From assembly GCF_008124885.1 (NCBI RefSeq), contig NZ_VNHX01000024.1, forward strand, positions 1 through 64,000: a DNA stretch of 64,000 nucleotides, read 5' to 3'. Shown here piece after piece: positions 16,026-25,059 of this stretch. The translations under genes and the position numbers were made by a program. Positions within the stretch are counted from its first letter, which is position 1, and every line of letters begins with the position of its first letter. Source of the stretch: Sphingobacterium allocomposti. Lineage in GTDB: Bacteria > Bacteroidota > Bacteroidia > Sphingobacteriales > Sphingobacteriaceae. The notes below the pieces were generated by a model. It saw only the letters and a list, made by a program, of their open reading frames with translations, had not been told where the DNA came from and searched no databases.

Positions 16026-18467
16026 TTATTTTTCTTTTGCTAACAAATTTACAAATAATCTTGTAGCTCCCGGTATACCGGCCGGCAATTGTCTGAAAAA
16101 AGATAGCGACGTGTAGACGAACTTTCCTTTTCCCACAGGGGCAATTAAGAGTGAGCCGGTATGCGGCGGTTCATTTCTGTCGTGCATAGCTAATGGTGTT
16201 CTATAGGCCGGGTCCACGTTCTCCGCAAAATATAGGCCGCGTTCCTGAACCCATCCATCGAAATCGGCGGCGGTGATCTTATTGGGATAGTTAAGTGCTG
16301 GATCGGTGGGGTCGAGGAAAACCACATCAGCGTCCTCTTCCGTCACGCGGGAGCGGGAAATGTCAAACGGCCTTGGTGCAAACTCCGTCGTTTGTAGCCT
16401 TGAGTTGACATTATACTGCATGACAACAACGCCGCCGTCTCGGGCGTAGTCTAAAACTGTCGGCAGCTTGTCCGCTACATGCGGCGAGACATTCAATACC
16501 CTTACACCGAACACGATGGCATCATACGAAGATAGGATCTGTTTATTGATTTTACTGATTTCCAGGATATCAACTGTTGTTCCGAGCTGACGAAGAGCCT
16601 CCGGAATAAGGTCTCCGGCTCCCATAATGTAGCCAACGCGTTTTACAGGATTGATAAGAGACAATCCTTTTAGTTCGACGCTGACATCGGGAAACCAGGT
16701 CTGCGACGGAATGTGATCATAACTGATTTGCCGGATACTTTTTAGCTTTTTTTCTTCGCAGATTAACGTCAATGTCGCATCTTCGGCGGCGCCGGACAGA
16801 TTTGAAATATCGAGTGTACGGACAAGCGTTTTTTGTCCTTTCTCAAACCGCAGCGTCAACTTTTCCGGCGAGACCTTCCACCCTTTAGACGATAGGACCA
16901 TTGTTACGTCTTTGACCTCCTCCCCGGCCCCCTGCTTTTCGAATGTAACCGAAAGGCTTTGGCTTTTGCCGGGCGCTATGAGGAGCGAGCGCGCTGCTGT
17001 GGAGGCTGTTAGCGACGGTACCACCTGAATGTGCTCGTGCACTTCGCCGCGAACAGGATCTACATATCGGTATTGGATAGGCAGCCTTAGCTGTATCGAT
17101 ATTCCGGAGATCTCGAGCTGGATATCCGCCGCCGGCAGATCTGGATTGGTAGGATACCCGAAGTATTTATCGTCGACTTCGAATTTGCCGAGGCTATTTG
17201 GCTTTTGTAGCCAATAGGGCTGCGTAATGGTTTCGTAGACCATCCTGCTTTCTATTTGTACCGGTTCATTGTATTTTAAAAGTTGCCCGAGCATCTGCTT
17301 ATCCACGGAGACAATCTTAACGGCGGAATTGGGATTGCGGACGACAACTTCGGTGGTAAAACGTATAGGCTCTCTTTCTACGATGCGACGGTTAGTAGTG
17401 ACACTCTCTATTTTGATACCGGCACAGGCGAGGAGCAGATCTTCAACCTCCTTAGTCTTCACCTGTTTCCAATAGCTATTGTCTATACGTTGGACGGCAC
17501 GCCAGATCTGGGCGAGCTGGCTGATAGAAGCTTGCGGTGCCGCTGGATTAAACTGATCAATGAGCTGCCTAACCATTGTCTGAACCGCATCGCCCTGCGG
17601 AACGCGTCCCCAGGATAAGTCAATACCGTCAAAAAGATCGTCTGAAGCTTTTTCGCCATCCACATGTTCAAACGATTCTATGGCTCTTCCATTGCTCGAT
17701 GCCGAGCCGAATCCCTGGCTTTTGTGCTGTGATCGGCTTTGTGCGGAGATCTCGCCGTAGGACTGTCCGATGAGCGGGTTAAATTGCCCAATGTCTATTT
17801 TCAGCTGGTTGTTTGGTTCGCCCTGCATGCGCATGAAGTTGGCGGTATTCCAAAGCAGCCTCTTGGCCCGCCAGGGTTTGACAAGGCGAAGCTGCTCTGG
17901 GAATGCGTTGGGATCAGCTGCAGCGTTGAAGGCCTCGTGTGCGAGGATGGCAGAAGCCTGGTGGTGTCCGTGCCCCCCTCTCTCGTCAGGAGGAAAGCGT
18001 GTGATAATGACGTCGGGTTGCAACTTCCTGATGATCCACACGGCTTCTCTGAGCACGTCCTGTTTTTTCCAAAAAGAAAAGGTCTCGTCAAACGTTTTTG
18101 AAAAGCCGAAGTCGAATGCCGACGTGAAGTACTGCTCCCCGCGGTCAATTTTTCTCGCCTGTAGCAGCTCCTGCGTACGGATGAGGCCAAGTTCGATGCC
18201 CTGCTCGGTACCGATAAGGTTCTGTCCCCCATCGCCGCGGGTTAGCGAGAGGTAAGCTGTCCGGACTTTACGTTCAGCAGCCAGGTATGCAATAAGCTTG
18301 GTGTTCTCGTCGTCCGGATGGGCGGCAAAGTATAATACAGAGCCCAAAACGCTGAGCCGTTCCATGTCAAGGAGAATGTCGGAGGCGCCTGTTCGGGAAG
18401 GCGTCTGGGCAAATGAAAATTGGACAAAAAGGAACGCAATAAAAAGATGGATGTGGTATCGTCTCAT
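16026..18467 (-). CDS. Large secreted PIG-L family deacetylase
   Basis: 813 residues with a signal peptide (FLFVQFSFAQ). The N-terminal third is a LmbE/PIG-L domain: YFAAHPDDEN and GHGHHQAS carry the zinc-binding and catalytic residues. The middle is beta-rich (about 360-600). The C-terminal part (about 610-813) resembles a glutamine-amidotransferase-like fold (YDAIVFGVRVLNVSPHV, GGVVVMQYNVN). PIG-L enzymes remove acetyl groups from GlcNAc-linked compounds; the substrate here is unknown. It is the first gene of an operon ending in the symporter. Confidence 0.88.
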   Translation of the reverse strand: MRRYHIHLFIAFLFVQFSFAQTPSRTGASDILLDMERLSVLGSVLYFAAHPDDENTKLIAYLAAERKVRTAYLSLTRGDGGQNLIGTEQGIELGLIRTQELLQARKIDRGEQYFTSAFDFGFSKTFDETFSFWKKQDVLREAVWIIRKLQPDVIITRFPPDERGGHGHHQASAILAHEAFNAAADPNAFPEQLRLVKPWRAKRLLWNTANFMRMQGEPNNQLKIDIGQFNPLIGQSYGEISAQSRSQHKSQGFGSASSNGRAIESFEHVDGEKASDDLFDGIDLSWGRVPQGDAVQTMVRQLIDQFNPAAPQASISQLAQIWRAVQRIDNSYWKQVKTKEVEDLLLACAGIKIESVTTNRRIVEREPIRFTTEVVVRNPNSAVKIVSVDKQMLGQLLKYNEPVQIESRMVYETITQPYWLQKPNSLGKFEVDDKYFGYPTNPDLPAADIQLEISGISIQLRLPIQYRYVDPVRGEVHEHIQVVPSLTASTAARSLLIAPGKSQSLSVTFEKQGAGEEVKDVTMVLSSKGWKVSPEKLTLRFEKGQKTLVRTLDISNLSGAAEDATLTLICEEKKLKSIRQISYDHIPSQTWFPDVSVELKGLSLINPVKRVGYIMGAGDLIPEALRQLGTTVDILEISKINKQILSSYDAIVFGVRVLNVSPHVADKLPTVLDYARDGGVVVMQYNVNSRLQTTEFAPRPFDISRSRVTEEDADVVFLDPTDPALNYPNKITAADFDGWVQERGLYFAENVDPAYRTPLAMHDRNEPPHTGSLLIAPVGKGKFVYTSLSFFRQLPAGIPGATRLFVNLLAKEK

Positions 18468-18932
18468 AGAAACTAAAAATAGAAAATAATTTTAGCCCGC
18501 TATAATCAAATTAAGGTAAAAGTTTGAGGACATTGCCTTGCTGGATTACGTAGTTTTTCGACGTTATATTTTCAGTTAGGGTCCGGGGGAAAAGAAATAT
18601 TGGGTCGGCGGCACTACATAACGCTATTATTTTAGAACCGAGGGTGCGTCGGGGTGCCCTCTGCGAAAAAATAAAAGGAATCAAATCGCCATTTGATTCC
18701 TTTTACCAACAATTAAAAATCTTTTGTCTAAAACTTCCAATTCAACCCTGTGAATTTTGAAAATAACCAAATGGTAGCAGTCGACAGTTTTAAAATAGTA
18801 ACCTTTAGTATAGTAAAAATAAGACTTATAAATAGGAATCGCCTATAAACTAAAGAAATACTTTTCCACATTCCTTAAGTTTTAAACAACGGGGCCGATT
18901 GTACCAGCTTCCGCGATGATATGCTGGCGTTC
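18468..18932. other. Intergenic region with a minus-strand terminator
   Basis: 465 bases. It holds the upstream region of the PIG-L gene and a strong hairpin at 18673-18704. About 230 AT-rich bases (18705-18932) lie between the stop of the DUF6952-like gene and that hairpin; they have no coding frame and may be a long 3' untranslated region or a small RNA. Confidence 0.5.
18673..18704 (-). terminator. Strong hairpin terminator, 14-bp perfect stem
   Basis: AAAAGGAATCAAAT and ATTTGATTCCTTTT form a perfect 14-bp stem around a CGCC loop. On the minus strand it is followed by a long T-rich run, fitting termination of the thioredoxin cluster transcript. Confidence 0.85.
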
Positions 18933-19190
18933 TTATTGATCGATGGATCCCAGAACGCGTTTCATGAAACCGTTCAGAGCATCTTTTTTGGTCGCACCTT
19001 CTTTAATTAGTTTGTCGACTTCCACGGCGCCATACATATTTGATATTAACTCGCCGATGACATCTAGTTCTTCGTCTTTGAGCGAGGGGACTTCGGTGAG
19101 CGCTTCTAGTGTTTCAATGGTCTCCAATACAAAGTCCACATCGTTCTGTTCGATAAATTCGATCAGATGCTTAATTACTGGTAACTTCAT
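18933..19190 (-). CDS. Small DUF6952-like protein
   Basis: 85 residues, all-helical and acidic, beginning MKLPVIKHLIEFIEQNDVD. I associate it with DUF6952, a Bacteroidota family found beside thioredoxin and peroxiredoxin genes; the name is from memory. Its start lies 20 bases inside the thioredoxin gene, so the two are translated together. A role in thiol redox or peroxide defence is inference from context. Confidence 0.65.
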   Translation of the reverse strand: MKLPVIKHLIEFIEQNDVDFVLETIETLEALTEVPSLKDEELDVIGELISNMYGAVEVDKLIKEGATKKDALNGFMKRVLGSIDQ

Positions 19191-19485
19191 TTAATAAATC
19201 AATTAGACCGTCAATTTTGTTTGTTTGTACCTGATTCACCAGTTTGCCGCCTTTAAATGCCGCAAAGGTTGGCAGATTGTTCACGTTCGCCAGTTTTCTG
19301 GACTCAGGAAACTTTTCGGCATCAACAATCACAAAAGTCAACCCTTCGTTTTCCGCCGCCAGTTTCTTGAACTTTGGTTTCATGATACGGCAGTTGCCGC
19401 ACCAGGAGGCTGAATACTGAACCATGACCAAATCATTGCTATTAACAAGCTCCTGTAAGGAGTCGTTTTCTAATTCCTGTAACAT
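19171..19485 (-). CDS. Thioredoxin family protein
   Basis: 104 residues, one thioredoxin domain without a signal peptide. The active site is WCGNC (Cys29 and Cys32) in place of the usual WCGPC, and the cis-proline segment is VNNLPTFAAF. The Asn for Pro change should alter its redox potential. It lies downstream of the peroxiredoxin gene and may reduce it. Confidence 0.88.
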   Translation of the reverse strand: MLQELENDSLQELVNSNDLVMVQYSASWCGNCRIMKPKFKKLAAENEGLTFVIVDAEKFPESRKLANVNNLPTFAAFKGGKLVNQVQTNKIDGLIDLLNEVTSN

Positions 19486-19554
19486 ATTCTATTCGTTAGT
19501 TTAAAGGGGGGAAGGCCTTCCCCCCTATTGTGTTTTGTTATTAGATCGTTTTCA

Positions 19555-20187
19555 TTAGTTGGCAGACAAGTAGGAAGCAACGCCTTCACGGGTAGCGCTC
19601 ATTGCTTCTTTACCTTCTTCCCAGTTTGCAGGACACACTTCACCATGTTTTTGTACGTGTGTATAAGCGTCGATCAAACGGATGTATTCTTTAACATTAC
19701 GGCCAAGAGGCATGTCGTTTACAGATTCGTGGAATACTTTTCCTGTTTCATCGATCAAATATGTTGCACGGTAGGTCACAGCAGAACCTTCTACTAGCGT
19801 GCCATATTCCGGATGCTCCACCTCTTTCATTTCCAAAATACCCAATACGCTGGACAAGTTGCGGTTTGTATCAGCGATAAGCGGGTATTCCACGCCTTCA
19901 ATACCGCCGTTGTCTTTTGCTGTATTCAACCATGCAAAGTGTACTTCTGCAGAGTCGCATGAAGCGCCAACAACGATTGTATTTCTTTTTGCGAACTCTT
20001 CAGCAGCTTCCTGAAATGCATGTAACTCTGTAGGGCACACAAAGGTGAAGTCCTTTGGATACCAGAATAACAACACTTTCTTGCCCTCCGCCTGTGCCTT
20101 TTCAAAAATGTTAAGACGGAAGTTATCACCTAAGTAGTCGATAGCGTCAACTGTAATGTTCGGAAAATTTTTACCTGTAAAACTCAT
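19555..20187 (-). CDS. Peroxiredoxin (AhpC/TSA family)
   Basis: 210 residues. Typical 2-Cys peroxiredoxin: peroxidatic Cys51 in DFTFVCPTE and resolving Cys185 in GEVCPANWEEGK. It reduces hydrogen peroxide and alkyl hydroperoxides in the cytoplasm. It heads a cluster with thioredoxin and the DUF6952-like gene. No ahpF is present, so thioredoxin is the likely electron donor. Confidence 0.93.
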   Translation of the reverse strand: MSFTGKNFPNITVDAIDYLGDNFRLNIFEKAQAEGKKVLLFWYPKDFTFVCPTELHAFQEAAEEFAKRNTIVVGASCDSAEVHFAWLNTAKDNGGIEGVEYPLIADTNRNLSSVLGILEMKEVEHPEYGTLVEGSAVTYRATYLIDETGKVFHESVNDMPLGRNVKEYIRLIDAYTHVQKHGEVCPANWEEGKEAMSATREGVASYLSAN

Positions 20188-20209
20188 AATATTTTTTGTT
20201 TTTGTGCCA

Positions 20210-20217
20210 CAAAATTA
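20210..20217 (-). promoter_or_regulatory. -7 element of the peroxiredoxin promoter
   Basis: On the minus strand the sequence reads TAATTTTG, an exact TAnnTTTG match, 23 bases before the start codon. The -33 box is not clear. Confidence 0.5.
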
Positions 20218-20329
20218 ATCTTTTTATTGTCAGTAAAGAATCAAAAATCTCGATAAAATATTGTTAAAATCTATACTTGTTTATGTGTTTGTATAGATTA
20301 TGTTTATTTAATAAAATCAATAAAAAGCG

Positions 20330-20337
20330 TATTTTTG
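20330..20337 (+). promoter_or_regulatory. -7 element of the tRNA-Arg promoter
   Basis: TATTTTTG matches TAnnTTTG and lies 23 bases upstream of the tRNA. Confidence 0.6.
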
Positions 20338-20359
20338 TAGCGAGCGACTATTGATAAGG

Positions 20360-20431
20360 GGCCCTGTAGTTCAACGGATAGAATAGATGTTTCCTAAACA
20401 TTTGATAGCAGTTCGATTCTGCTCGGGGCTA
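20360..20431 (+). tRNA. tRNA-Arg (anticodon CCU)
   Basis: 72 bases with a full cloverleaf. The acceptor stem GGCCCTG pairs with CGGGGCT (one G-U at each side of the stem). The anticodon loop is TTCCTAA with anticodon CCT, reading AGG. The T arm is AGCAG-TTCGATT-CTGCT. CCA is not encoded. A terminator follows. Confidence 0.95.
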
Positions 20432-20434
20432 CAT

Positions 20435-20469
20435 ACCGGAAAGTGAAAATCTTCGCTTTCCGGTTTTTG
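20435..20469 (+). terminator. Terminator after tRNA-Arg
   Basis: ACCGGAAAG and CTTTCCGGT form a 9-bp stem followed by TTTTTG, four bases after the tRNA. Confidence 0.85.
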
Positions 20470-20519
20470 TTTGGTGCCGATTGTCTTGATCAGGTCTTCC
20501 TGGACCGTTATCTAGCTTC

Positions 20520-21503
20520 TTATATTGGCAGGTCAGTCCTTATGCCGTTTTTCCAATAACATGGCCTGTATTGGGCTGGAACACTTCCGACGGCTCCAGA
20601 TACATAGACGTCGTCGCCGTTAATGCATATCCCAAAAGCCTGGGCGTCGTCTTCAAGTTCGTGGAGTTCTCCGTTTTTCCAATAGCAGGCAGTATGTCCG
20701 GTGCTATTCGAACCTCGTTTATTGATTAAACCAGCCGCATAGACATCCGGCCCCACTTTGGTGATCTGCCAGACCTCGCCATATCGCTCATCCAACACGA
20801 CAGGGTCGGTATTTTTCCAGTACATGGGACGTCCATATAGTCCGCCCACATAAAATTCATCAGGCCCCGCGCGGTATACAGCGCTGACGCCCTTGAATGC
20901 TGCAGAATCGGGGAGCATGGACAGTTGGGTTATAGGCGACTGGCCATCCCACACGAACGCGATGCGCGGATACATTACACTGCCGCCGACGGCAACTTGC
21001 CCGTACGTACCCAGGTAGCCGGCAAACAGTGGAGAGTCATCCGTAAATGCAACAGCCGAAAGTGAGCCGATGCTATCGTTATCCATCCTGATGACGGCGC
21101 TATCTTTATAATAATGTATCTTTCCGGCCTCGGCACCGCTGCCCTGATCGAACCGGTAGCTTTGGATGATACCGTCCCGATCCTTGTACATGCACACTTG
21201 CCTCCATTGGTCGTCCACAGCTTGCCGGTATATCGACTGGTTTTCTATACGTTCTGTAAACTCCTGTTGATCGGCTTTTTCGCCATCAATCCAATATCTG
21301 GTGCTTATATGGCTGTGCTCCGACTTAAAGCCGCTGACAAGGATATTTCCATTATTGACCAAAATGGAGTATCCGCCCGCCGAGGGGCCACTTAATGCTG
21401 TACCATTCTTTTTACAACCGACCAGGAGCTGTATAAAGATCGACAAGAAAACAAAGTTCCGCAAGAACATAGTGAAAATACTGTAGGATCTATAACGTTT
21501 CAT
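20520..21503 (-). CDS. Lipoprotein with WD/kelch-like repeats, unknown function
   Basis: About 327 residues from the Met of MKRYRSYS; a shorter form from MFLRNFVF is possible. The lipobox is LLVGCKK. The mature part has repeated blocks of the type 'Y-V-(A/S)-G ... CYWKNG', seen at least four times near the C-terminus, suggesting a beta-propeller. No family recognised. It is transcribed away from the pectin locus and next to its first SusC gene, so a link to it is uncertain. Confidence 0.6.
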   Translation of the reverse strand: MKRYRSYSIFTMFLRNFVFLSIFIQLLVGCKKNGTALSGPSAGGYSILVNNGNILVSGFKSEHSHISTRYWIDGEKADQQEFTERIENQSIYRQAVDDQWRQVCMYKDRDGIIQSYRFDQGSGAEAGKIHYYKDSAVIRMDNDSIGSLSAVAFTDDSPLFAGYLGTYGQVAVGGSVMYPRIAFVWDGQSPITQLSMLPDSAAFKGVSAVYRAGPDEFYVGGLYGRPMYWKNTDPVVLDERYGEVWQITKVGPDVYAAGLINKRGSNSTGHTACYWKNGELHELEDDAQAFGICINGDDVYVSGAVGSVPAQYRPCYWKNGIRTDLPI

Positions 21504-21722
21504 AAGACGTAATTTAATTCGAAAACAGGTTATCGTTGGGCAAACTTGATATGCAGCCACGGCATGGCCTGACGCATCATCTGATTGATAACGGGATTTT
21601 GATAGCTAACGCTACATTCGTTTTCACACGAATATAAAACACCTCTTCTCTGGCAACACACTCTCCCCCCGACGGCGCGGCTTTTACGATTTAGCTAATT
21701 ATTTTATAAAACTGCGTTAACC

Positions 21723-21750
21723 TTTGCATAACATTAGACTCCTAGGTTTG
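21723..21750 (+). promoter_or_regulatory. Possible promoter of the first susC
   Basis: TTTG at 21723-21726 and TAGGTTTG at 21743-21750. The -7 element is exact, but the spacer is only 16 bases, shorter than usual. The start codon is 20 bases downstream. Confidence 0.4.
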
Positions 21751-21770
21751 CCGCAGTAAATTGAATATCT

Positions 21771-24700
21771 ATGAACCCTAAACCAACCAAACTCCTTTGG
21801 TTGTTACTTTCCTTAGCCACAGTTGTGCCGGTCGCGGCGCATGTAAGTGAAAGTAGCCAGCCATTTAAAAAGGTGACACACCAACAACAGTTACGTGGAC
21901 AAATTGTTGATACCGAAGGGAACCCCGTAGTAGGGGCAACCGTTACGAATGGACGCACAAAGCAAAGTGTACAGACAGATGCTGCTGGCTTCTTTATGCT
22001 GCCTGCATCCGTTGGAGATACTTTATCCTTCCGTTACGTGGGATTTAATCCGCTCGATCAGCAAGTGACCAGCCTTAATAGTTTGACTGTTGTTCTTACA
22101 CCGCAAGCGCAAGAAATAGATGAAGTAATGGTCTCCATAGGATACCAGCGCGTGCGCAAATCCGATGTGACAGGAGCTATATCTAGCGTTAAAGCGGAAG
22201 AACTCAACCTCACATCGCCAAAGCTTTCGCAGGCGCTGGTCGGTAAAGTTGCTGGCGTACAGATTATGCAGACGAGTGGCGCTCCCTATGATGGAACGAA
22301 GATACGTGTGCGTGGGATGGGCTCGATTAATGCTGGGTCTGATCCCCTTTATGTCATTGACGGTTATCCCGCGGGAAACAATCTAAATATCAATCCAAAC
22401 GATATTGAAACAATCGACGTATTGAAAGACGCGGCTTCGGCTGCTATCTATGGCTCAAGAGCTGCTGGGGGTGTTGTGTTGATTACAACGAAACGTGGCA
22501 AGGAGGGGCGTAGTAATGTCGACTACGAAGTGCTGTCAGGCTTCGGTCAGCTATCGAAGAAAATCGATCTGTTGAATGCTGAAGAATTTATTGATCTGAT
22601 TATTGATGGCCGGAATAATGCGTATAGAGATCTTGTCGTTAACAGGGGTGGCGCGTGGACCGATGACATGCGTTTACACGACAACGCTACGAGGGTGGCG
22701 CAAGTAGGGAATGCAGGTTCTGTTTCTATCCCAGAGGAATACTACGATTTCTCGACAGGTCTTGCGAAGAAGTCACCGTACGACACAGACTGGCAAGACG
22801 CGCTTTACCGGAATGCGCCTTTTCAACGGCATAATCTATCCGCATATGGTGGAAATGATAGGAGCCGGTATTTCATCAGCGGTTCGTATCAAGACCAAAA
22901 AGGAATTATGTTGGGCACGGATCAGCAGACGTTCAATTTTCGGACGAATGTAGACGCCAAGGTGAACAAGCGATTAACTGTAGGAGGTAATGTTTCGTTT
23001 ACCTACAACGACAACAATGAGGTCACAACAGGTCGTTATGACCAAAGTCCGTCGATGGCCGCACTTCTTTACCTGCCGACCTTGCCGGTGTACAATGAGG
23101 ATGGGAGCTACGCGCAATATCTGATGGCGGATTTATCGGCGAACAATTATGGAGTTCAAAATCCTGAGAACCCCTTGGCCTATGTTACACAGATCAAGAA
23201 CAATCGGCGGGGAAAGCGAGGGCTTTATAATGCCTTTGCAGACTTTTCCATTTTAGAGGGGTTCAACCTGAAGGTAAATGGAGGTCTTTCTACGTATGAT
23301 GAGAAATACGACTATTACAGACCGACCAGTATCTCCAGCGGTAACAATCCGCCATATTCGGATCAGGCCAAGACGGCCGCGTATGCGGACGCCCGTACAC
23401 GGAGCGAAATAGACAAGCTCGTGGAGACCACACTTACATACAATAAAAACTTCCAGGAAAGGCATCAGCTAAACGCCCTCCTCGGATATTCCGCACAGCG
23501 TACGGATATTGACGTTATATCGCTGCGGGCAAACGGATTCCAAAACGATAAAATAGGAGAAATATCGGATAAAGGGGCTAATCCTTCGAATTTTCAGTTA
23601 AGGGACGCCTATAAGCAGGCAATTACATTGCAGTCTTATTTCAGCCGACTGATGTACAACTACGACTCTAAATACTTCTTATCGGCATCATTTCGTACCG
23701 ACGGCTCGTCCCGGTTCGGTCCGCAAACAAAATGGGGAATATTTCCTTCAGTATCTGCCGGATGGACTGTTTCAAATGAAGGGTTTTATGATGATTGGTT
23801 GGGAAGCGGATCTAGCGTTAAGCTCCGTGCCAGCTGGGGTTTAAGCGGTAACAATAATATCGGCGAATATAATGCGCTAACGACAATGAGTTCGCCGGGA
23901 GGCGTGATTATCGGAGATGCTGTGGTGACAGGCTACTGGCCGGAAGATTTTAAAGATCGGGCGCTCGGATGGGAATCGACTTCTCAATACAACGCCGGAC
24001 TCGACATTGGTATACTCAATGGCCGGGTTAATTTAATGACCAATTTCTATCTAAGCCGTTCTTTCGATCTGCTGTTTGATCAACCAGTATCGGCCGTGTC
24101 GGGCGCGACAACCGTATTGACCAATCTGCCAGACAGTAAGGTACAGAATAAAGGTTTTGACGTGCAGCTGGATGCTACAATAATAAGGAGAAACGACTTT
24201 CAACTTGGATTTAGCGGAAATATCAATGTAAACCGAAACAAGGTTTTGGACCTTGGTGGCGCGTCCACCATCTTAACCAACGGTGCCGAAAGATCGTATA
24301 TTACACATATTACACAGGAAGGTAGCCCGATAGGTATGTTTTACGGGTTTAAGGTACTGGGCATAGCCAGCGAGGAGAACTATCAGACCGTGGCACCATC
24401 GGCGGCATCTACCAACCCTCTGCAACCCGGAGATCTTTACTTCGAAGACGTGGACGGCAACGGGATAGTGAACGATGAAGACAAGCGTATCATTGGCACT
24501 CCGCATCCGAATTTTACGTATGGCTTTGCTATTAACGCCAGCTATAAGCAGTTTGACTTTCGCGCTTCGTTCAACGGCTCACAGGGTAATCAGGTTTTAG
24601 ATGGATATGATTACTACTTATATAATATGGAAGGTTCCGGAAATCAATATGCAGATGTAGCCCAACGCTGGCGATCTCCCGGGGATCCAGGAAATGGAAA

Positions 24701-25016
24701 GGTTTACCGTGCATCCCGAGCTGGGACGCAAAGTAATAGTACGCGCCTATCCTCATTCTACATACAAGATGGATCTTTTTTTAGAATGACAAACGTGATG
24801 TTGGGATATAATTTGCCGCAACGTCTCGCCACGAAGCTAAGTGTCTCGGGTGTGCGTCTTTACGGTAGCGTGGAGAATCCATTTACCATTACGAAATATA
24901 AAGGCTACAATCCTGAGCCAGATTATAACCAACGGGGTAATTTAACTCCTGGGGTGGATTACGGGCTTTATCCGTTGGTTAGAGGATACAACTTAGGATT
25001 GAAAGTAACTTTTTAA
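21771..25016 (+). CDS. susC: SusC-type TonB-dependent outer-membrane transporter 1
   Basis: 1081 residues. After a signal peptide (LLLSLATVVPVAAH) come a carboxypeptidase-regulatory-like domain (about 40-120; GQIVDTEGNPVVGATV), a TonB-box region (EIDEVMVSIGYQRVRKSDVTG), a plug with DPLYVIDGYPAG and a long beta-barrel ending GYNLGLKVTF. It imports oligosaccharides with the SusD lipoprotein encoded 43 bases downstream. The substrate is most likely a pectin fragment, by context. No anti-sigma interaction domain is visible at the N-terminus. Confidence 0.95.
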   Translation: MNPKPTKLLWLLLSLATVVPVAAHVSESSQPFKKVTHQQQLRGQIVDTEGNPVVGATVTNGRTKQSVQTDAAGFFMLPASVGDTLSFRYVGFNPLDQQVTSLNSLTVVLTPQAQEIDEVMVSIGYQRVRKSDVTGAISSVKAEELNLTSPKLSQALVGKVAGVQIMQTSGAPYDGTKIRVRGMGSINAGSDPLYVIDGYPAGNNLNINPNDIETIDVLKDAASAAIYGSRAAGGVVLITTKRGKEGRSNVDYEVLSGFGQLSKKIDLLNAEEFIDLIIDGRNNAYRDLVVNRGGAWTDDMRLHDNATRVAQVGNAGSVSIPEEYYDFSTGLAKKSPYDTDWQDALYRNAPFQRHNLSAYGGNDRSRYFISGSYQDQKGIMLGTDQQTFNFRTNVDAKVNKRLTVGGNVSFTYNDNNEVTTGRYDQSPSMAALLYLPTLPVYNEDGSYAQYLMADLSANNYGVQNPENPLAYVTQIKNNRRGKRGLYNAFADFSILEGFNLKVNGGLSTYDEKYDYYRPTSISSGNNPPYSDQAKTAAYADARTRSEIDKLVETTLTYNKNFQERHQLNALLGYSAQRTDIDVISLRANGFQNDKIGEISDKGANPSNFQLRDAYKQAITLQSYFSRLMYNYDSKYFLSASFRTDGSSRFGPQTKWGIFPSVSAGWTVSNEGFYDDWLGSGSSVKLRASWGLSGNNNIGEYNALTTMSSPGGVIIGDAVVTGYWPEDFKDRALGWESTSQYNAGLDIGILNGRVNLMTNFYLSRSFDLLFDQPVSAVSGATTVLTNLPDSKVQNKGFDVQLDATIIRRNDFQLGFSGNINVNRNKVLDLGGASTILTNGAERSYITHITQEGSPIGMFYGFKVLGIASEENYQTVAPSAASTNPLQPGDLYFEDVDGNGIVNDEDKRIIGTPHPNFTYGFAINASYKQFDFRASFNGSQGNQVLDGYDYYLYNMEGSGNQYADVAQRWRSPGDPGNGKVYRASRAGTQSNSTRLSSFYIQDGSFFRMTNVMLGYNLPQRLATKLSVSGVRLYGSVENPFTITKYKGYNPEPDYNQRGNLTPGVDYGLYPLVRGYNLGLKVTF

Positions 25017-25059
25017 ACGGAATACCTCCGCAAAGGAGTAGAACTAATGAAATAAAGCG

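Noticed and set aside
17739..18255. Long plus-strand frames opposite the PIG-L deacetylase gene
   Set aside because: They are shadows of a well-supported gene, with unlikely composition and no family similarity.
21711..21735. Sequence before susC 1 resembling one operator half (GCAAAGGTTAACG on the minus strand)
   Set aside because: Two changes in the half-site and no matching second half; not enough to call an operator.
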